This document shows, piece after piece, positions 26,360-37,654 of a stretch of 64,000 nt of DNA. Both the position numbers and the translations under genes were made by a program. The stretch lies in the NCBI RefSeq assembly GCF_030378065.1, contig NZ_JAUCGJ010000021.1:1-64000 (forward strand), read 5' to 3'. Positions within the stretch are counted from its first letter, which is position 1, and each line of letters opens with the position of its first letter. The notes below the pieces were generated by a model. That model saw nothing but the letters and a program-made list of their open reading frames with translations, had not been told where the DNA came from and made no database searches. This DNA comes from Candidatus Venteria ishoeyi (GTDB lineage: Bacteria > Pseudomonadota > Gammaproteobacteria > Beggiatoales > Beggiatoaceae).

Positions 26360-29300
26360 TTAGGGTGTTATTGTCGGCAGCGCAAACAGGTTTTGACGCT
26401 CACCTGATGGATACACCAGCGTGAAATCCGCTAGCCCATCAGCATTGAGATCTGTTCCACTTTCCACACTCAAACTACCATTGCCAAGGCCGCGTGCCGT
26501 ACCATCTACCGTATAATCCGCAACCCCGGCATAGTCCTGACCATTAAGGCGGAAACGCACCAGGCCGTGCGGTTCAACCTGTACACTTTCTGCCGCTGTG
26601 GTTAAGGCTGATGGTGTTGCCAGAGCCGGGTAGATATATTGCTCACGGAGATTACCCGCAGTATCGTTAAATACCAATGCCAGAGCAAGAGTACCTAATG
26701 GTGAGAGTCGTACCTGCAAGCCGGTTTGTCCATCACCATCTGCTATCAGCCATAATAATCCCGGTTCACTCGTACCTGCTGGGCCTATTGGCCCGGATAA
26801 CCAGTCAGGCCGCACGCTGAACCAGAGTCCTGGCGTTGCACTGTGACCAACCTGCAAATTGCCATCATCCAGCACCTTGAGTCCTAAACTAGCCCCTGCC
26901 AGTAGTTGCTGTAATTTTTTAGGTTGCTGCAATACGGGGTGTACATCCACAGTCAAACCATCCAGGGTGTTGAGCCTGAAGCTTTGACGCCCCAGATTTT
27001 CCACGCCACCACTTTGTGCCGTCACACCCAGAGAAGTGGGCTGTAGTGAGATTTGCAAACCTGCAAAGCTAATTTCAAAGAAGCCTGCTTCAGTTTCCTG
27101 AGTCAGCAAAATATCTGAATCCTTGAGCAGCGGAATAGCATTGATGGCATCCAGTACACTGCTGTCACCTTCCAGCACTTTCACTGTGAAATCCATCCGT
27201 TCAGGATATTCCAGTGCTGTCGTACCTAACAGTTCATGAGTTGCAAACTTAGGCAACAGTTTTGACAGATCAAAACCAGCCGGGATAAGCGCCTTATTGA
27301 GGAACCGCACACCACTACCAAATTCTATATCATCTGGCAGGGTGACATTTTCAGCAATAATCAAATTGGCCAGTTTCGCGCCATCAGTAATACTCAGATT
27401 TGTCAATTTCGCTGGTGCTGTGGCATCACCACTGACATCACCTTGCAAAATACCACCACTGAGTATGGCATTTGCCAGCAGTTGCACATCACGGAACAGG
27501 CTGCGGGTTCCAGCAGCAGTTACATTACCGGAGAGGAGACCGCCGCTGATGCTGCCATCACGCAGTTCAAAGTCAGCCAGGGTGCCGAAGTTGCGCACAT
27601 TGCCTGATAACACACCGCCACTTAACAGGGTATCAGCCAGGATAGTCACATCATTATTAACCATGCCCTGACTGCTAACAGTGCCGCTCAGGGTTCCACC
27701 CTGAACTTCTGCATCCGCAGCCAGCGTGGCATTGCGTAACATCTGACCACGATTGTTGCAGGCACCGCTCACTGCGCCGGTTTCAGGACAGAGAGCCATG
27801 CCCGGTACATCATTGGAGGGGTTGGTGCTCAACTGCACGCTAACACTGCTATTTACTTCAGTATCACCAGCAGAGAGTGCGCTAACACTAAGACTGGCAT
27901 TCTGATCATGAGCTGCGGGCAGGGTAACTTCCACCGCGATATCAACGCTGGAGAGCGCAGGTACATCCACGGTATCAGGTGCTTGACCCGGTATTTGACC
28001 CAGAGTCCAGCCAGCACTGTTGACTACAGTCAGAGTGTAACTGTCTTCAGTCGCACCGTTGTTGCTCAGAGTCAGGTTAACCGTCAGGGTTTCACCCGGT
28101 TCGCCACTCATGGCCTGTGGACCACTGAGAGAGGCCGCGTAAAGAACCTTGGCTGGGGCTACAATAATCTCGGTTGCTTCAATGACATCAGATAACTGTC
28201 GCCCTTCATCCAGCAAAATGGTATCCGCAAAAATGCGTACTGTACCACCAGCTGTAAGCACACCGTTAGCCGCACCGCTGAGATCGATAGCACCGCCATC
28301 ACCTACGCTGAGAACAATGTCTCCCGGCACATTAAACAAGGCTTCACTGGCACCGCTGAGATCCAGATTCCAGTCACCACCACCGAAGATTTCTACGTTA
28401 CCGCCTTCAATGCGGGTCTGCGCGCCGGAGAGATCGATGACATTAGGCTCGATACGCACCCAGCCGTCACTGCCATTACTACCCAGAGGTGTGCAATGGG
28501 TTCCGCCTTTACCCGCCTTATGGATACCGCCACTGAGGTGGACATTAGGCAGGGAAACCAGCCATAGATTACCACCGGGGCCACCATTTTGTGCAGCCGT
28601 GGCAGCGGCGTTACAGTTGCCACCATCACCGGCAATTGCTTTTGCGCCATTGGTATTATAGAGATGACCGGAACCGCCGAGCTTGCCCCACAACTGGGTA
28701 ACGCCACCGCGTCCGGCTTGACCTGCGAGGGTGCCGTAGATACTACCACCACGTCCGGCTGCAATCGTCCCCTTATTGGTAAGATTACGCGCCAGCACGA
28801 TAGCATTGCCGCCATCCGCGCCATAGGCTGAGCCGGTACCGCCGTCACCACCTTGAATCAGACCGGTATTGAGGATTGGACAACCGGAGTTGTAGGCATA
28901 CCACCAGGTATCCCCCGCCTTGCCGTGGCTCTTAACATTGGCGCCACACTTGAGCATCACATCAGCCCCCGGATAAGCGCACTGAGCTGTGCCCAAAGCA
29001 CTTTGTGTACAGGGCGAATCGGTCAATTCAGCGCTCCCTGCTGTACCCAGAATGGAGCCGTGGTTTTCAATATAATCACTGGCCTGAATCTCGATAGGCG
29101 TACCGTTGACATCCACGCTCTGTAGCGTAGCACCTTGTTGCACACATAGCGTTTTAACCCCGGCGGCAGAAACGTCTACCAAGGCACCCGTATTAATCCG
29201 CACCACGTCATTTACATCGGGAATGCGTCCAGCGGAAGCACCGGCAGTATCTTGCCAAGTGGAAGTATCGCTCCACTTGCCTCCTCCAGTGGAGGACTGA

Positions 29301-30868
29301 ATAGTTACGCTGGCATCTGCACAGTTGGCGGGTGCCACAACCTTGCCAGTTAATGGCAATTCTCCTGCAACCAGTGTATTAGGTGCTGCAACCAGTAGTT
29401 TCGCAGTTTTATCCCCTGTACTTGCCGGAGTGAAACGTACACCCGCCTGACAGCTTTGCCCCGGATGCAGCGCGCGCCAGGTGCAGCCCCAGGATTGGGC
29501 ATGAAAATCACTGGCAGAATCACCACTGAGAGAGAAAGAACCATGCCGCAAACGTAGATTGACATTACCGCTGTTGCTCAGAGTCACACTTTTGGACTGA
29601 CCATTGCCAAAGCCGAGCTTGACTTCAGCAAAATCCAGGGCGCTGGGAACCAAGGCAATAGCCGGTTCGCCACTATTAACGGCGGAAGCTTGCAGGGGAA
29701 CAGTTCCTGGATCAACACCTGGTGCACTGTAAGCGATACTAAATGCAGCATCTTTAGTGCCCACTGCTGTAGGGGTAAAACTTACCCGGAACCAGCAGGA
29801 AGAGTAGGAGTTATCCCGCCAGCGACCGTGGTAGCATTGCATACCGTTGATACTGAATTCAGCGGCATCTGCGCCGGTGGTGGTAATATTATTGATTTCC
29901 AGTGCATCACAACCCTGGGTCCAGGAATAAACCCCGTAATACAGCGTATAATTGCCTCCCACCGGTTCCACACCAAAATCAAGCGGATTGGGATAGGCAT
30001 TTAAGTGATGCGTATAATTACCGCCACACCAGGCAGCGCCCGTGCCGCTCAGAGCCAGATCCAGTGTAGGTGTATCAGGATCATTGGAAGGTATAGAAAT
30101 CGTATCGCTTTTCGCGCCCTCTGAGGTCGGTTTGAAAGCAGCCTTGATGATGCAGGAACCGCCCGCTTGCAATGTTGTATTGGTACATGCTCTATCAACG
30201 CTATTAAACTCGCTGCTGACATGGGCAGTCTGCCCGATTTCCAGAGGTGCATTGCCGATATTGTTGATTTTCAGCAACTGACTGGGAGACGTTGTACCAA
30301 GATTGATTGCACCAAAATCAAAGGAAGCCGACTCAGCTGAAATATCAGGGATTCCAGCGGCAATGGCTAAACCCGTCAAAGGCAGGCTAAGCGAAGTGGG
30401 ATTACCGAACTCATCTATATAAGATAATGGCAGATTAAGTTGTTTGCTACCGACTGAAGTTGGTTCAAAAATTACTGAGAAATTACATGGATTACTTGAC
30501 CCGGAGGCGAGTTCTGTATTAGAGCAGTTATCGGTAGTGACTTTAAATTCCTGACCATGCACCGCAGAAACATTACCTAAGTCATCAATAGTGGTGGTGA
30601 CATTGGCAAGCTCATCAATGACACCCAGTGATACAGCCCCCTGCCCCCCATTTTCTAAGTTAAAGTTTTGTTCTGTCGAGGACTGCCCCGTCTCCAGCGT
30701 ACCAAAATCATGTGCGGTAGGCTCAAGTGTCAGGTTTGCTGCAACAGGACTGCTGACCAATAATAACGCTGACAACCATATAAGTAGTATTCGCAACCAG
30801 AAAAGACTTCTGGTGTTATCTATGCTCCCACGGTAAGTGGGGAAAGCATTAAAACTTAGAAATAACAT
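26360..30868 (-). CDS. Giant secreted ASH/Hydin-repeat surface protein
   Basis: 1502 residues with AAGGAG nine bases before ATG 30868 and an N-terminal signal (hydrophobic stretch ILLIWLSALLLVSSPVAA). The first about 500 residues hold four or so ASH/SPD-2/Hydin-type beta-sandwich repeats (each with DFG near the start and FxPTSxG near the end). Then follow a Gly-rich parallel-beta region, an NEW3-like domain (LTLSNNGATEDSYTL), a run of short repeats containing LSGGxLSGNV that should fold as a beta-helix or bactofilin-like solenoid, and a C-terminal region with a short D-rich segment (DLNADGLADFTL) like calcium-binding FG-GAP/EF motifs. It is probably an extracellular or surface structural protein. 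Secretion route unknown; no LPXTG or autotransporter barrel seen. Confidence 0.7.
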   Translation of the reverse strand: MLFLSFNAFPTYRGSIDNTRSLFWLRILLIWLSALLLVSSPVAANLTLEPTAHDFGTLETGQSSTEQNFNLENGGQGAVSLGVIDELANVTTTIDDLGNVSAVHGQEFKVTTDNCSNTELASGSSNPCNFSVIFEPTSVGSKQLNLPLSYIDEFGNPTSLSLPLTGLAIAAGIPDISAESASFDFGAINLGTTSPSQLLKINNIGNAPLEIGQTAHVSSEFNSVDRACTNTTLQAGGSCIIKAAFKPTSEGAKSDTISIPSNDPDTPTLDLALSGTGAAWCGGNYTHHLNAYPNPLDFGVEPVGGNYTLYYGVYSWTQGCDALEINNITTTGADAAEFSINGMQCYHGRWRDNSYSSCWFRVSFTPTAVGTKDAAFSIAYSAPGVDPGTVPLQASAVNSGEPAIALVPSALDFAEVKLGFGNGQSKSVTLSNSGNVNLRLRHGSFSLSGDSASDFHAQSWGCTWRALHPGQSCQAGVRFTPASTGDKTAKLLVAAPNTLVAGELPLTGKVVAPANCADASVTIQSSTGGGKWSDTSTWQDTAGASAGRIPDVNDVVRINTGALVDVSAAGVKTLCVQQGATLQSVDVNGTPIEIQASDYIENHGSILGTAGSAELTDSPCTQSALGTAQCAYPGADVMLKCGANVKSHGKAGDTWWYAYNSGCPILNTGLIQGGDGGTGSAYGADGGNAIVLARNLTNKGTIAAGRGGSIYGTLAGQAGRGGVTQLWGKLGGSGHLYNTNGAKAIAGDGGNCNAAATAAQNGGPGGNLWLVSLPNVHLSGGIHKAGKGGTHCTPLGSNGSDGWVRIEPNVIDLSGAQTRIEGGNVEIFGGGDWNLDLSGASEALFNVPGDIVLSVGDGGAIDLSGAANGVLTAGGTVRIFADTILLDEGRQLSDVIEATEIIVAPAKVLYAASLSGPQAMSGEPGETLTVNLTLSNNGATEDSYTLTVVNSAGWTLGQIPGQAPDTVDVPALSSVDIAVEVTLPAAHDQNASLSVSALSAGDTEVNSSVSVQLSTNPSNDVPGMALCPETGAVSGACNNRGQMLRNATLAADAEVQGGTLSGTVSSQGMVNNDVTILADTLLSGGVLSGNVRNFGTLADFELRDGSISGGLLSGNVTAAGTRSLFRDVQLLANAILSGGILQGDVSGDATAPAKLTNLSITDGAKLANLIIAENVTLPDDIEFGSGVRFLNKALIPAGFDLSKLLPKFATHELLGTTALEYPERMDFTVKVLEGDSSVLDAINAIPLLKDSDILLTQETEAGFFEISFAGLQISLQPTSLGVTAQSGGVENLGRQSFRLNTLDGLTVDVHPVLQQPKKLQQLLAGASLGLKVLDDGNLQVGHSATPGLWFSVRPDWLSGPIGPAGTSEPGLLWLIADGDGQTGLQVRLSPLGTLALALVFNDTAGNLREQYIYPALATPSALTTAAESVQVEPHGLVRFRLNGQDYAGVADYTVDGTARGLGNGSLSVESGTDLNADGLADFTLVYPSGERQNLFALPTITP

Positions 30869-30996
30869 GCTGTATCTCCTTACATTACGGCAAATAAGAA
30901 ACTTTTATAAAATACAGATCTATAGTTATAGTTTATTTTTTATAGATATGCCATTTAATTTGAGTTTAATATAAGTTTAAGTTGGGCATATTTGCC

Positions 30997-31053
30997 AGGA
31001 GATTGTCCGAGAATAGCAAAATCATTGATTTTACTATTTTCGGACAGCCTCCT
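30997..31053. repeat. Palindromic GACAGCCTCC element
   Basis: Arms of about 25 bp starting AGGAGATTGTCCGAGAATAG and ending TTTTCGGACAGCCTCCT pair with few mismatches around a four- to six-base loop. Half-copies with the core GACAGCCTCC occur at 31598-31607, 45735-45744 (inverted), 48131-48140 and 55410-55419. It lies in the 321-bp gap between the ASH-repeat gene and glnB, which otherwise holds a G-rich run (31058-31080) and no gene. Confidence 0.65.
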
Positions 31054-31189
31054 AGTTGGGGGGGAGGAGGGGAGGACTCCGTCAATGGAAGGAAATTATT
31101 AATGGAAAAAATTAACCCACATTTTCTATTGCAAAGCTTAAATATCCTTCACTTAATCAGCTTAAGTCGGTGAGGATAATTATGATTAC

Positions 31190-31641
<452 letters not shown>

Positions 31642-31663
31642 AAAGCCCGTCAAAATCAGCCTC

Positions 31664-32536
31664 CTAGTTCATCGCTGCCAGCATCTGTTGCCCAATTTCC
31701 GCAGGGGAGTGCGCCAAACGCACGCCAGCGGTCTCTAATGCAGCAAACTTATCTTCTGCTGTGCCTTTGCCGCCGGAGATAATTGCTCCGGCATGGCCCA
31801 TGCGTTTACCAGGAGGCGCAGTCAGTCCAGCAATATAGGCAACAACAGGTTTACTCACCTGTGCCTGAATATAGGCTGCGGCCTCTTCTTCCGCGCTGCC
31901 GCCGATTTCTCCCACCAGCACCACGCCCTCAGTTTGTGGATCGGCTTCAAACAGTGACAAACAATCAATGAAATTCATGCCGTGTATGGGGTCGCCACCG
32001 ATGCCAATGCAGGTACTTTGCCCTAAACCATTCAATGTCGTCTGATGCACCGCCTCATAAGTCAAAGTGCCAGAGCGCGAGACGATGCCAATTTTGCCAG
32101 CCTGATGAATCGAACCCGGCATGATACCCACCTTGCAGGCACCCGGCGTAATAATACCGGGACAATTTGGGCCAATCAGACGGGTATCGGGAAAGTCTTT
32201 TAACACCGCTTTCACTTTTAACATATCCAGCACCGGAATGCCTTCGGTAATACAAACAATAACCTTGATACCGGCATGAGCCGCTTCTAAAATCGCATCG
32301 GCAGCAAATGGCGCAGGCACATAAATCATGCTGACATCAGCCTGAGTTTCGGTAACGGCATCAGAGACGGTATTAAACACCGGCAAACCTAAATGGGTTT
32401 CACCTTTGCGCCCCGGCGTCACGCCGCCGACCATGTTAGTACCATAAGCAATCGCCTGCTCAGAATGAAACGTGCCTTGTTTACCGGTAAACCCCTGGCA
32501 AATCACCCGGCTTTCGGCATTGATTAAAATACTCAT
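31664..32536 (-). CDS. sucD: Succinyl-CoA ligase (ADP-forming) alpha subunit
   Basis: 290 residues, the normal length. CoA-binding Rossmann domain ([19 protein letters not shown]) and ligase domain with the phospho-His in [14 protein letters not shown]. It forms succinate and ATP from succinyl-CoA in the TCA cycle with the beta subunit. The ATG overlaps the sucC stop by four bases, so the two are co-translated. No 2-oxoglutarate dehydrogenase gene is next to it. Confidence 0.97.
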   Translation of the reverse strand: MSILINAESRVICQGFTGKQGTFHSEQAIAYGTNMVGGVTPGRKGETHLGLPVFNTVSDAVTETQADVSMIYVPAPFAADAILEAAHAGIKVIVCITEGIPVLDMLKVKAVLKDFPDTRLIGPNCPGIITPGACKVGIMPGSIHQAGKIGIVSRSGTLTYEAVHQTTLNGLGQSTCIGIGGDPIHGMNFIDCLSLFEADPQTEGVVLVGEIGGSAEEEAAAYIQAQVSKPVVAYIAGLTAPPGKRMGHAGAIISGGKGTAEDKFAALETAGVRLAHSPAEIGQQMLAAMN

Positions 32537-33705
32537 ACGGCGCTCTCCCTGGCAGCAGTAATGGCTTTTTGTGCGGCATCGGCTAAATTATCGGCAGTAA
32601 TCAAATCCAGCCCGCTGTTTTTTAACAGCGCCTTACCCTGTTCAACATTGGTGCCTTCCAAACGCACCACCACCGGCAGTTGGATACCGGTTTGCTGCGC
32701 AGCCTGGATAATACCTTCGGCGATTAAATCACAACGCACAATACCACCAAAAATATTCACCAATATGGCTTTGACTTTGCTATCGGATAAAATAATCTTA
32801 AATGCTTCCGTCACCCGCTCAGCGGTGGTGCCGCCACCAACATCCAGAAAATTAGCCGGTTCGCCGCCATGCAGCTTGATTAAATCCATGGTTGCCATCG
32901 CCAGTCCTGCGCCATTGACCATGCAGGCAATATCACCGTCTAAAGCGATATAATTCAAATCAAACTGATGGGCGATATTCTCTTTTTCATCGGTCTGGCT
33001 GTCATCGCGCAGTTGCGCCAGTTGTGATTGGCGATATAAAGCACTTTCATCAAGGTTAATTTTGGCATCCAGTGCCAGCAATTTATCATCCTCGGTAATT
33101 ACCAGCGGATTGATTTCCAATAGGCTGCAATCACAACTTGTAAACAAACGATATAAGTTGTTCAATAATTGATTAAACTGACGGCGCTGACTTTTATCCA
33201 AAGCCAAAGCAAAACCCAATTCCTGTGCCTGCCAGTTCTGTATACCCGTGACAGGGTGAATCAATTGCGTAAATACCTGCTCCGGGGTTTTTGCGGCAAC
33301 CGCTTCAATATCCATACCGCCTGCCTGGGAAGCAATCACCGCCACCTTCTGGCTGCTGCGATCCACCACCATGCTCAGATAAAGCTCGCGCTTAAATGCG
33401 GTGGGGCTTTCAATCAATACATGGTGAATGGGTTGACCCAGCGCATCGGTCTGGTGAGTCACCAAATGTTGTCCCAGCAAAGCCCCCGCCGCTTCCTTTA
33501 CGGCTTCCAGACTTGCTACTTTTTTAACGCCACCCGCCTTGCCACGCCCGCCGGCATGAACCTGCGCCTTGACCATCCACTGCGTACCGCCCAGTGTATT
33601 GGCATGTTGTAGCGCCTCATCAACGCTGTTGGCGACCAAACCGGTTGAAACCGGCACCGCATAATCGGCAAACAGTTTTTTTGCCTGGTATTCGTGTATA
33701 TTCAT
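32533..33705 (-). CDS. sucC: Succinyl-CoA ligase (ADP-forming) beta subunit
   Basis: 390 residues from ATG 33705 ([15 protein letters not shown], the family start; GGAA precedes). A TTG nine bases upstream in frame is unlikely. ATP-grasp domain with [14 protein letters not shown], then the CoA-ligase domain with [16 protein letters not shown]. Forms the nucleotide-binding subunit of the heterotetramer with SucD. Divergent from the Uma2-like gene. Confidence 0.97.
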   Translation of the reverse strand: MNIHEYQAKKLFADYAVPVSTGLVANSVDEALQHANTLGGTQWMVKAQVHAGGRGKAGGVKKVASLEAVKEAAGALLGQHLVTHQTDALGQPIHHVLIESPTAFKRELYLSMVVDRSSQKVAVIASQAGGMDIEAVAAKTPEQVFTQLIHPVTGIQNWQAQELGFALALDKSQRRQFNQLLNNLYRLFTSCDCSLLEINPLVITEDDKLLALDAKINLDESALYRQSQLAQLRDDSQTDEKENIAHQFDLNYIALDGDIACMVNGAGLAMATMDLIKLHGGEPANFLDVGGGTTAERVTEAFKIILSDSKVKAILVNIFGGIVRCDLIAEGIIQAAQQTGIQLPVVVRLEGTNVEQGKALLKNSGLDLITADNLADAAQKAITAARESAV

Positions 33706-33852
33706 AAGTTCCAAATACGATGTAAAGTTAAACAGTATATCGTGGCAGGTACTGTTGTCACCAGTGATTTATGCACGCTTAAAAAGAATTTTATAAAGAT
33801 GTACCAAGTTTCGGGTATTATAAAATTTCTATTCATTTCTGAACACAATGTT

Positions 33853-34347
33853 ATGACATTACAACAAACGCTGCTCCAGGCAAGTGAATTGGGTATACGC
33901 CTGGAAATTGTCAATGGCCTGCCAATCTGGGAAGCACAACCGCTGTATCGTCATCAGAAACATATTGAGCGTATTTGTCAGGGCATCAGCAAGACAGCTC
34001 ACAAGGATGCCCCCTGTGACTGCGTTCATGTCATGGATGTTTATGTACAATTTCCCAATGGCTTAAAACGCCCGGATATTTCTATATTCTGCCGGGAGCC
34101 AACTGAAGAAGAGCAGGATGCTGCTTTAACCCTGATTCCGGAAGCGGTGATTGAGGTCGTCAGTAAAGGTTATGAAGCCAAAGATTTGGAAATTGGCCCA
34201 CCTTTTTATTTATCCCAGGGGGTGAAAGATGTGATTGTTTTTGATCCTCTCACCTTGCTGGTTTTGCATGTTAGAAAAGAGCGTGCCACACGCCAGATTT
34301 CTCCAGTTGAGATTGAGCTGGAATGTGGGTGCAAGGTGTTGGTATGA
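33853..34347 (+). CDS. Uma2 (DUF820) family putative endonuclease
   Basis: 164 residues from ATG 33853; the frame is open further upstream, and ATG 33799 is an alternative. The nuclease core of the PD-(D/E)XK type is visible: RPDISIFCREP, then EAVIEVVSKGYEAKD with E-x-V and Lys. Proteins of this family are abundant in cyanobacteria and large filamentous bacteria; their biological role is not established. No toxin, antitoxin or transposase partner is adjacent. Downstream DNA to 35049 is decayed. Confidence 0.75.
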   Translation: MTLQQTLLQASELGIRLEIVNGLPIWEAQPLYRHQKHIERICQGISKTAHKDAPCDCVHVMDVYVQFPNGLKRPDISIFCREPTEEEQDAALTLIPEAVIEVVSKGYEAKDLEIGPPFYLSQGVKDVIVFDPLTLLVLHVRKERATRQISPVEIELECGCKVLV

Positions 34348-34613
34348 AAGGGGGATCTTGTTCCCATTGGTCTCACGAATCCCCCCCGTTTTTGATTGGA
34401 CAATTTTTTATATCTCCCGCAGAGATGCAGGGGTGCAGAGAAAAATTTGAAGGCCATTCAAAAATCTCTGCACCTGTGCGGGAAAAAATGAGCAACTCAA
34501 CAGCACTGTAGTCACTTTGGCATCGCGGACGTGGGTATCCATGAGATTTTTGACATTTTCCAGTTGCTCAGGGGTGTGCTTGCCGGTTCTCAATTTCTCA
34601 ATAAGGCGTTTAT

Positions 34614-34961
34614 CTATTCCTGGTGGATTTGGTCTGTCCAATGCGCCCGGAACAAATCCGTGAGCGCCAGAGGCATCAGCAAATCACGCAGCGGCGCGGG
34701 GTACAGTACGCAGGCATCGTAGCCAACGGAGAAGTACGCCATTATTCGTAGCCCATACCTAAATCCTGGGATAATGAAGCAGCCGTCTACGCCATGCTTG
34801 ACGAATATCTGTTCAGCGGCAAGGCACCACTGCGCGAAACCGTGTTCGCCGCCATGCAAAGCAAACCGAAGCTGATGCAACGCAAGAAAATATTCCAGCG
34901 GGTGATGGATGCTTTAATGGACATTGTGCAATGCTTTGATGAGGGGATGGGGGACATTTGA
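34614..34961 (+). pseudogene. Decayed coding remnant of unknown family
   Basis: One plus-strand frame reads coding-like sequence (MRPEQIRERQRHQQITQRRG, then NEAAVYAMLDEYLFSGKAPL up to a TGA at 34959) but is broken by TAG at 34749. No start or family is recognised. On the other strand, 34408-34641 also reads coding-like (LIEKLRTGKHTPEQLENVKN). I take the 700-bp stretch 34348-35049 as a graveyard of gene fragments with short inverted repeats (TCTGCACC near 34430 and 34470). Confidence 0.3.
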
Positions 34962-35049
34962 TGGTTTGTGAAGCATCCGTTTTTATAGGAAAAAATATCT
35001 AAAAGATGGTTTTTAAGGTCAGCAAAATGCGCGGAATGCTATGAAATAA

Positions 35050-35126
35050 TGGTGTCCTCGACAGGACTCGAACCTGTTACCTACCACTTAGGAGGCGGTC
35101 GCTCTATCCTGATGAGCTACGAGGAC
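35050..35126 (-). tRNA. tRNA-Arg (CCU)
   Basis: 77 nt with encoded CCA (TGG at 35050-35052). Anticodon CCU lies at 35090-35092 within the loop CUCCUAA. The acceptor stem GUCCUCG/CGAGGAC pairs fully, and the T-arm GGTTCGAGTCC is canonical. It reads the rare codon AGG. It starts 33 bases after the exbB stop and could be cotranscribed with it. Confidence 0.95.
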
Positions 35127-35159
35127 GCTACAGGCGGGAGTATAGCAGGAGTACAGCAC

Positions 35160-35684
35160 TCAATCAAAGGTTAATAAGTCGGCCATTTTGCGGGTTTCAT
35201 CATGCACCCGGCGGCTGAGATTGGCACTGAAGTATAGGCCGGAAAGTGCGGTCAGCAATCCTGCCATGGTTGTAATTAATGCAATGGAAATGCTCGACAT
35301 CATGGCGCGAATATTATCCATGCCAAAATAATTTAAGGTGTCAAAGGTTTTGACCATGCCCACGACGGTGCCGAGCAAACCTAATAGTGGCAGGATGCGG
35401 GTGAGGACTTCTATGATGGGTAATACCAGGCGCAAGTCGTTTTCAGCTTGCGCAATCAGCCCTTCGCGTACCCGGTGTGCATACCAGGATTGATGTTCCT
35501 TGCGAGCGTTCCACAGTGTTTGCCAGCGTTTGCGATAACGCGGATAGGTGAAATGGAAAAACCAGTAGCGTTCAATGATGAGCGTCCACATCAACAAGGA
35601 TGTGAAGAAAATCACCCATAAAACAGCGCCGCCCAGTTCCATAAAATCCAGCAATATGTCCAGTTCTACAGAAAAATAAGGCAT
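35160..35684 (-). CDS. exbB: ExbB/TolQ-family proton channel protein
   Basis: 174 residues, the short ExbB form. A first membrane helix (about 18-38), a cytoplasmic helical stretch, then two closely spaced helices with the family motif LPLLGLLGTVVGMVKTFDTL and ISIALITTMAGLLTAL. ExbB uses the proton gradient with ExbD to energise TonB, which would serve receptors such as the one at 19516. No exbD or tonB is adjacent in this window. No clear ribosome site precedes ATG 35684. Confidence 0.85.
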   Translation of the reverse strand: MPYFSVELDILLDFMELGGAVLWVIFFTSLLMWTLIIERYWFFHFTYPRYRKRWQTLWNARKEHQSWYAHRVREGLIAQAENDLRLVLPIIEVLTRILPLLGLLGTVVGMVKTFDTLNYFGMDNIRAMMSSISIALITTMAGLLTALSGLYFSANLSRRVHDETRKMADLLTFD

Positions 35685-35767
35685 GGTTTAAGCCATTGTA
35701 TAAAAAAGGAATCCACGGAGCAGATAAGTTACCGTTACCACGCGGAGCATGGTAACAAGGTAGCGCA

Positions 35768-36289
35768 CTAAACTTCCAGTAAGCGCGGCATCATATCAAC
35801 TAAATTACAGGGACGGGTACGGTGATCCAGTTGTTCCACGATGATTTCATCCCATGCAGTCTGACAGGCACCTGTAGAGCCAGGTACGCAGAATACATAA
35901 GTGCCATTGGCAACGCCAGACAGGGCGCGGGATTGCAAAGAGGAGCTTTTGATGTCGCGATAGGAGATGGTGCGAAACATTTCACCAAAACCTTCAACGG
36001 TTTTGTCCAGCAATACGCTGATGGCTTCCGGTGTACCATCACGACCAGTAATGCCGGTGCCGCCAGTGGTGAGAATTACCTGGATATCCTTATCAGCAAT
36101 CCAGCGCGAGACCACGGCGCGGATGTCATAAACATCATCTGGCACAATAACTTTTTCTGCAAGCTTATGCCCAACATCCGTCAGGCGTTGCACCAGGGTT
36201 TGCCCGGATTTGTCGGTTTCTTCCGTGCGACTGTCTGAAACCGTCAGTACCGCGATATTTAAGGGAATAAATTGGCGTTCTTGTTTCAT
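35768..36289 (-). CDS. moaB: Molybdenum cofactor biosynthesis protein B
   Basis: 173 residues from ATG 36289, with AAGGA directly upstream; the frame is open 18 bases further. MoaB/MogA fold: NIAVLTVSDSRTEETDKSG at the start and the molybdopterin-binding loop ILTTGGTGITGRDGTPEA. It helps adenylylate molybdopterin in cofactor synthesis. It follows trxB by five bases in a five-gene run. Confidence 0.93.
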   Translation of the reverse strand: MKQERQFIPLNIAVLTVSDSRTEETDKSGQTLVQRLTDVGHKLAEKVIVPDDVYDIRAVVSRWIADKDIQVILTTGGTGITGRDGTPEAISVLLDKTVEGFGEMFRTISYRDIKSSSLQSRALSGVANGTYVFCVPGSTGACQTAWDEIIVEQLDHRTRPCNLVDMMPRLLEV

Positions 36290-36294
36290 ATTCC

Positions 36295-37637
<1,343 letters not shown>

Positions 37638-37654
<17 letters not shown>

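Noticed and set aside
28393-28851. 152-codon frame within the giant ASH-repeat gene
   Set aside because: Pro/Ala/Val-rich shadow frame on the same strand as a clear long gene.
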